A stretch of DNA of 8,866 nucleotides from assembly GCA_028715435.1 (NCBI GenBank), contig JAQURU010000031.1, positions 1 to 8,866 of the forward strand. Reading direction: 5' to 3'. Shown in pieces: positions 5,085 to 8,866 of the stretch. The stretch comes from Minisyncoccota bacterium (GTDB lineage Bacteria > Patescibacteriota > Minisyncoccia > Minisyncoccales > CG1-02-41-26). Under the pieces are notes generated by a model. It was given only the letters and a program-made list of their open reading frames with translations. It had not been told where the DNA came from and did not search any database. The translations under genes and the position numbers were made by a program. Every line of letters starts with the position of its first letter. The first letter of the stretch is position 1.

Positions 5085-7934
5085 ATGTTAAATGATTACA
5101 TAAAAATCAGGGGGGCAAGGGTGCATAATCTCAAGAATATTGACTTGGATATTCCCAAAAACAAGCTGGTGGTTATTACTGGGGTTTCGGGTTCTGGCAA
5201 GTCATCTTTGGCTTTTGATACCTTGTATGCTGAAGGCCAACGCAGGTATGTTGAAAGCTTGTCGTCTTACGCTAGGCAGTTTTTAGGTGTAATGCAAAAA
5301 CCTGATGTTGATAAAATTGAAGGAATTTCTCCAGCCATTTCCATTGATCAGCGCAAAGCCAGCCATAACCCTAGGTCAACTGTTGGCACAATGACCGAAA
5401 TTTATGATTATTTAAGAGTTTTATTTGCGAGAATTGGCACGCCTTATTGCCCAAGTTGCGGCCGTGAAGTAAAAAAACAAACAATTGATCAAATTGTGGA
5501 ACAAATTTTCAAACTACCAAAAGCCAGCCAGTTTTATATCCTTGGCCCAGTGGTTAGATTAAAAAAAGGCGAGCACAAAGCAATTTTGCAAGAAGCCCAG
5601 AAAGCAGGGTTTGTTAGGGCGCGGCTTGATGGCATTATCCAGCGTATCGACGAAGCCATTGCCAGAGATATTGACGGGCAAAAAAAACATAACATTGAAA
5701 TTGTGATTGACCGTTTAGTTTTGGACAGCGATTTAGAAAAATCTCGATTGGTTGATTCTTTGGAAATTGCCTTAAGATTGGGCAAGGGCACTGTAATCAT
5801 TCAAAAATCAACAGTCAAAAATCAACAAGAAGAAGACTTAATTTTTAGCGAACATTTTGCTTGTGATTATTGTGAAATTTCTTTGCCTGAAATTGAGCCC
5901 CGATTGTTTTCGTTTAATTCGCCTTTCGGGGCTTGCCAAGATTGTCAGGGCTTGGGCAAGAAAATGGAAGTTTCTCCGGATTTAGTTATTCCAAATAAAA
6001 ATTTATCAATTGCTGAAGGAGCGATTTTTCCTTGGGCTAGAGCTAGCCATAAAATTGGCCGCCAGGGATACTACTGGAGCGTCTTGCAGACATTGGCAAG
6101 TCAACACAATTTTTCTTTAGATGTTCCAGTAAAAAATTTGCCTCAAGAAAAAGTAGATTTAATTTTACACGGTAGTAGAGGGCCTGCCCTGAGCGGAGCC
6201 GAAGGGTTTGAGGGGGTTATCCCTAATTTAGAAAGGCGATATTGGGAAACTGAATCTGACTGGGCTAAAGAAGAAATTAGAAGATATATGGTGGACAAGG
6301 TTTGTGAAAAATGCCACGGCAAGCGGTTAAACCACGAGGCTTTAGCTGTAAAAGTAAATCAGCATTCCATTGCTGATGTTGCTGATACGCCAGTGGCTCA
6401 GAGCAAAAATTTTTTTGAAGGATTATTGAAACACTTAAAACAAGCTGATTTAAAAATAGCCCAGCCCTTGGTTAAGGAAATTGTCAGTCGCTTAGGGTTT
6501 TTAATTGAAGTGGGGCTTGATTATTTAACCCTATCACGAGAAGCAGAAACGCTGTCAGGCGGGGAAGAGCAAAGAACAAGATTAGCCACCCAGATTGGCT
6601 CTAAATTGACCGGGGTTTTATACATCTTAGATGAACCATCTGTTGGACTTCACCCTAGAGACCAAAGCAAGCTTATTAACACTTTAAAGAATTTACGGGA
6701 CACTGGCAACACAGTGGTGGTGGTGGAGCATGATCCAGCAACAGTGAAAAGCGCTGATTGGGTAGTTGATATTGGCCCAAGAGCAGGTAAACATGGAGGC
6801 AAAGTGGTATTTGAAGGAACACCCAAGCAACTTTTTAGATCAAGAACTTTGACGGGAGAATACTTGTCAGGCAGGAAGCAAATTGGAATAGATAAATCAA
6901 AAGTCAAAAATCAAAAGTCAAAAATACAAATCAAAAGTCAAGAATTTTTAACGATCAAAGGAGCACAGGAGAATAATTTAAAAAATATTGATGTTAAAAT
7001 TCCTTTGGGAAAGTTTGTTTGCGTAACCGGGGTTTCGGGCTCGGGTAAATCAAGCTTGGTGAATGATATTTTAGCTAAGGCTTTGTATCAAAAATTTTAT
7101 CGCTCCAAAGAAGTAGTTGGCAAGCACGAGGCAATCCTGGGCACAGATTTTTTAGATAAAGTGGTTTTAGTTGATCAATCCCCAATCGGCCGAACCCCCA
7201 GAAGTAATCCAGCCACTTACACTGGTGCTTTCAACTACATTAGGGAGCTCTTTACCAATGCCCGTGAAGCCAGGATTAGGGGCTATAAATCAGGCCGTTT
7301 TAGCTTTAATGTTAAAGGAGGTAGATGTGAAGAGTGCGAGGGACAGGGTGTTAAAAAAATTGAAATGTATTTCTTGCCTGATATTTATGTAAAATGCCAA
7401 GGGTGCAATGGCAAGCGATATTCAAAAGAAACATTAGAAATTGATTACAAGGGTAAAAATATCAGCGATGTTTTGAATATGACGGTTGAAGAGGCTTTGG
7501 AATTTTTTAAAAACATACCTGTTTTAGCCCAAAAAATAAAAACTTTAAACGATGTTGGCATTTCTTATGTGGAGCTTGGCCAGCCAGCCCCTTCGTTGTC
7601 TGGTGGGGAAGCGCAAAGAATAAAATTAGCCACTGAGCTTTCCAAAAAAGCTACTGGCAAAACATTTTATATTTTAGACGAACCAACAACTGGCTTGCAT
7701 CCAGACGATATTAACAAGCTTTTGTTTGTTTTGCAGGCCTTAGTTAACAAAGGCAACACAGTTTTAGTGGTGGAGCATAATATAGATTTTGTAAAAACAG
7801 CTGATTGGATCATTGACTTGGGCCCTGAAAGTGGAGATAAGGGTGGGCAAATTGTGGCTGAAGGCACGCCTTTGCAAATTACCAAAAACAAAACCAGCTG
7901 GACCGGTAAATACTTGCAAGAACTTTTAACTTGA
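5085..7934 (+). CDS. uvrA: Excinuclease ABC subunit A
   Basis: Damage-sensing ATPase of nucleotide excision repair; as a dimer it scans DNA and delivers UvrB. The 949 residues match the usual length of about 940 and contain both ABC modules. Module 1: Walker A GVSGSGKSS (33-41), signature LSGGEEQRTRLA (490-501), Walker B YILDEPS (513-519). Module 2: Walker A GVSGSGKSS (649-657), signature LSGGEAQRIKLA (838-849), Walker B YILDEPT (862-868). The Cys pairs of the zinc modules are intact: 122/125 with 260/263, 284/287 with 407/410, 748/751 with 771/774. The first signature reads EEQRT where EAQRI is usual. Three loops or linkers are filled by repeat-like DNA: residues 240-248, 364-374 and 602-618. 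It ends with TGA; a TAG follows two codons later. ATG 5085 is chosen because the homology starts at once (IKIRGARVHNLKNID). Confidence 0.97.
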   Translation: MLNDYIKIRGARVHNLKNIDLDIPKNKLVVITGVSGSGKSSLAFDTLYAEGQRRYVESLSSYARQFLGVMQKPDVDKIEGISPAISIDQRKASHNPRSTVGTMTEIYDYLRVLFARIGTPYCPSCGREVKKQTIDQIVEQIFKLPKASQFYILGPVVRLKKGEHKAILQEAQKAGFVRARLDGIIQRIDEAIARDIDGQKKHNIEIVIDRLVLDSDLEKSRLVDSLEIALRLGKGTVIIQKSTVKNQQEEDLIFSEHFACDYCEISLPEIEPRLFSFNSPFGACQDCQGLGKKMEVSPDLVIPNKNLSIAEGAIFPWARASHKIGRQGYYWSVLQTLASQHNFSLDVPVKNLPQEKVDLILHGSRGPALSGAEGFEGVIPNLERRYWETESDWAKEEIRRYMVDKVCEKCHGKRLNHEALAVKVNQHSIADVADTPVAQSKNFFEGLLKHLKQADLKIAQPLVKEIVSRLGFLIEVGLDYLTLSREAETLSGGEEQRTRLATQIGSKLTGVLYILDEPSVGLHPRDQSKLINTLKNLRDTGNTVVVVEHDPATVKSADWVVDIGPRAGKHGGKVVFEGTPKQLFRSRTLTGEYLSGRKQIGIDKSKVKNQKSKIQIKSQEFLTIKGAQENNLKNIDVKIPLGKFVCVTGVSGSGKSSLVNDILAKALYQKFYRSKEVVGKHEAILGTDFLDKVVLVDQSPIGRTPRSNPATYTGAFNYIRELFTNAREARIRGYKSGRFSFNVKGGRCEECEGQGVKKIEMYFLPDIYVKCQGCNGKRYSKETLEIDYKGKNISDVLNMTVEEALEFFKNIPVLAQKIKTLNDVGISYVELGQPAPSLSGGEAQRIKLATELSKKATGKTFYILDEPTTGLHPDDINKLLFVLQALVNKGNTVLVVEHNIDFVKTADWIIDLGPESGDKGGQIVAEGTPLQITKNKTSWTGKYLQELLT
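5801..5828 (+). repeat. 14-bp tandem repeat inside uvrA
   Basis: TCAAAAATCAACAG (5801-5814) is followed directly by TCAAAAATCAACAA (5815-5828), 13 of 14 identical. It encodes KSTVKNQQ (about 241-248), in the variable stretch before the conserved FSEHFACDYC segment. Confidence 0.65.
6174..6206 (+). repeat. REP-like element inside uvrA
   Basis: The core CCCTGAGCGGAGCCGAAGGG (6187-6206) is an imperfect dyad of a type I recall as a common dispersed bacterial repeat; this is not checked here. It encodes PALSGAEG within residues 364-374, between LILHG and FEGVIPNLERRY, a region of variable length in UvrA. The frame is kept. Confidence 0.55.
6897..6940 (+). repeat. A-rich direct repeats in the linker of uvrA
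   Basis: Three exact copies of TCAAAAGTCA start at 6897, 6911 and 6931 (spacing 14 and 20). They encode the Lys-rich KSKVKNQKSKIQIKS (604-618), which joins the first ATPase module to the second (FLTIKGAQENNLKNI). The codons and residues look like translated low-complexity repeat rather than conserved protein. Confidence 0.65.
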
Positions 7935-7946
7935 CCTCGTTAGTTT

Positions 7947-7984
7947 AATTTCATCTACCCTTTGGGTAAAAAAATGATGAAATT
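7947..7984. repeat. Nested hairpin downstream of uvrA
   Basis: The outer arms AATTTCATC (7947-7955) and GATGAAATT (7976-7984) are perfect; directly inside, TACCC (7956-7960) pairs with GGGTA (7964-7968) around TTT. The only unpaired part is AAAAAAT on the 3' side. No T-run follows it on the plus strand, so it is not a classic terminator, but it may form the 3' end of uvrA mRNA. Confidence 0.6.
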
Positions 7985-8011
7985 CACCGCAGGGTTGACA
8001 AGTTTTGAAGA

Positions 8012-8060
8012 AGTAGTAAACTGCCTTTATTAAGCATAAGGCAGGCCTATGATTACTACT
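8012..8060. repeat. Second nested hairpin upstream of groES
   Basis: The outer arms AGTAGTAA (8012-8019) and TTACTACT (8053-8060) are perfect. The inner arms CTGCCTT (8021-8027) and AAGGCAG (8038-8044) are perfect and can extend by AT/AT with one bulged base. The 5' strand is almost continuous and an 8-nt bulge (8045-8052) lies on the 3' side. An A-run follows. Confidence 0.6.
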
Positions 8061-8118
8061 AAAAAACAAAAATTTGGTGCGGTCAAGGTCTTCCGGTTAA
8101 TTTTAATTACAATTGATA

Positions 8119-8146
8119 TTGACGAGGACTGGGATTAGGATAAAAT
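8119..8146 (+). promoter_or_regulatory. Promoter of groES-groEL
   Basis: TTGACG (8119-8124), a 16-nt spacer and TAAAAT (8141-8146) give a good sigma-70-type promoter with the same -35 hexamer as the secG operon. The predicted leader is about 22 nt, A-rich and without a Shine-Dalgarno site. No CIRCE inverted repeat is seen around it. Confidence 0.65.
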
Positions 8147-8174
8147 ATAAATACTAACAAAAATAATAAAAAAT

Positions 8175-8465
8175 ATGACTATCAAACCATTATCTGACCA
8201 TATTTTAATTGAGTCAATTTCCAATAAAGAAAAAACTGACTCAGGATTTTTTGTGCCTCAGTCAGCTGATAAAGAAGGCCCAGAGGAAGCCAAAGTTATT
8301 GCTGTTGGCCCTGGCAAAACTGTGAAAGGAGAAAAAATTCCTGTGGCCGTGAAAATTGGCGATAAAATTTTATTTTCCAAGCCCTATGGCGTTTCCAAAA
8401 TAAAAGCCGAAGGCAAAGATCTATTGATAATCAAAGAAGATGATATCCTTGCGATTTTAGAATAA
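8175..8465 (+). CDS. groES: Co-chaperonin GroES
   Basis: The 96-residue lid protein that caps the GroEL ring during ATP-driven folding in the cytoplasm; it works as a heptamer. Seen: the N-terminal IKPLSDHILIE, a mobile loop DSGFFVPQSADKEGPEEAKV (22-41) whose hydrophobic contact is FFV instead of the common IVL, then VIAVGPGKTVKGEKIPVAVKIGDKILFSKPYG, and the C-terminal LLIIKEDDILAILE. The length is normal. It is followed 155 nt later by groEL in the same direction, the standard order. The ATG at 8175 is preceded only by A-rich sequence with no ribosome-binding site. Confidence 0.96.
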   Translation: MTIKPLSDHILIESISNKEKTDSGFFVPQSADKEGPEEAKVIAVGPGKTVKGEKIPVAVKIGDKILFSKPYGVSKIKAEGKDLLIIKEDDILAILE

Positions 8466-8481
8466 AATCACAGAAAATCCC

Positions 8482-8608
8482 AAGATACAAGAAACAATAA
8501 CCAAACAAATCTCAAATCTCAATTTTCAAAATTCAAAAGAGCTCGTTTGTAATTTGTTGTTTGAAATTTCGAATTTGTTTGTATCTTGTTTCTTGGTTAT
8601 TGGTTATT
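8482..8608. repeat. Degenerate inverted repeat filling the groES-groEL gap
   Basis: AAGATACAA (8482-8490) pairs with TTGTATCTT (8579-8587), AAACAAAT (8503-8510) with ATTTGTTT (8573-8580), and CAAGAAACAA (8488-8497) with TTGTTTCTTG (8586-8595). AATAACCA (8496-8503) has two complements, at 8594-8601 and 8601-8608. The centre contains GAGCTC (8539-8544). The arms share the same short words in different order, typical of A-rich intergenic repeats rather than a simple hairpin. No gene or terminator is seen in this 155-nt gap. Confidence 0.6.
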
Positions 8609-8620
8609 TTTAACAAACAT

Positions 8621-8866
8621 ATGGCAAAACAAATTCTTTATTCAGAAGACGCTCGCAAGAAATTAAAAGCAGGCGTTGATAAATTAGCAGATGCAGTAAA
8701 AATTACTCTTGGCCCAAAAGGCAGGAATGTTATTTTGGACAAAGGTTTCGGCTCTCCCACTATCACTAACGATGGCGTTACTATTGCCAAAGAAATAGAC
8801 CTTGAAGATAAAGTAGAAAACATGGGCGCTGAAATTGTTAAAGAGGTGGCCAGCAAAGCTAATAGA
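8621..8866 (+). CDS. groEL: Chaperonin GroEL, 5' part only
   Basis: The first 82 residues of the 60-kDa chaperonin, which forms the double-ring folding chamber with GroES. The sequence MAKQILYSEDARKKLKAGVD, ITLGPKGRNVILDKGFGSP and ITNDGVTIAKEIDLEDK is the conserved equatorial-domain start, including the LGPKGRNV and NDGVTIAKEI nucleotide-binding segments. The frame is open to the window edge, so the rest (about 460 residues) lies outside. No Shine-Dalgarno site precedes the ATG (AACAAACAT upstream). It probably shares the groES promoter, with the repeat-filled gap in the transcript. Confidence 0.96.
   Translation, partial: MAKQILYSEDARKKLKAGVDKLADAVKITLGPKGRNVILDKGFGSPTITNDGVTIAKEIDLEDKVENMGAEIVKEVASKANR

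Noticed and set aside
6316..6330. CGG or AGG read as Trp, to explain KIRKIK/AFRNY in the isomerase
   Set aside because: CGG encodes the expected Arg in the UvrA CxxCxGxR segment (GKRLN) and AGG the expected Arg in GARVHNL, so both codons read as Arg.
8049..8138. 29-codon frame (MITTKKQKFG...DEDWD) before groES
   Set aside because: It overlaps hairpin 8012-8060 and the -35 of groES, has no well-spaced ribosome site and no recognisable homology; most likely chance.
8466..8620. CRISPR array or tRNA in the repeat-rich gaps
   Set aside because: There are no regularly spaced identical repeats and no cloverleaf or T-loop signature. The words are short, A-rich and irregular.

Overview
The window looks like a piece of a small-genome, AT-rich bacterium, most likely of the Candidate Phyla Radiation (Patescibacteria, Parcubacteria-like). 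The support is indirect: low GC, a UvrC that stops right after its RNase H-like core, a peptide-binding protein carrying a nested peptidoglycan-binding domain, genes that mostly start without a Shine-Dalgarno site, and loops and gaps filled with small palindromes and A-rich repeats. No marker gene for firm placement (16S rRNA, ribosomal protein) is present, so the phylum is an inference.

Left part, minus strand (3405 down to 1). A promoter (TTGACG-N17-TATTAT) sits directly on the start of a four-gene run: a four-helix holin_4_2/YvlD-type membrane protein, secG, a membrane-anchored family-5 oligopeptide-binding protein, and a bifunctional phosphoglucose/phosphomannose isomerase. Gaps are 3, 25 and 10 nt. 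The isomerase frame is broken by a TGA inside its NHNE-like motif, and recognisable sequence continues past the stop to the window edge.

Middle, nucleotide excision repair (3413-7934). uvrC reads left on the minus strand. A 78-codon gene of unknown function and uvrA read right. The unknown gene has a full-length anti-Shine-Dalgarno complement before its start and a second identical 11-mer at its stop, followed by an intrinsic terminator with a UACG loop. uvrA then has its own -10 only 11 nt before its ATG. UvrA and UvrC would act together: UvrA finds damage and loads UvrB (not in the window), and UvrC makes both cuts. Both genes carry short repeat-like sequences in frame at positions expected to be surface loops or linkers.

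Right part, chaperonin (7935-8866). A 240-nt gap holds two nested hairpins of matching geometry and a clear promoter, followed by groES, a 155-nt gap filled by a degenerate inverted repeat, and the first 82 codons of groEL. No CIRCE operator is visible.

No tRNA, rRNA, CRISPR array, transposase or phage cluster was found. No complete unknown multi-gene system is present. The most unusual material is the repeat/palindrome layer inside and between conserved genes, the disrupted isomerase, the nested domain in the peptide-binding protein, and the small gene bracketed by two Shine-Dalgarno 11-mers.
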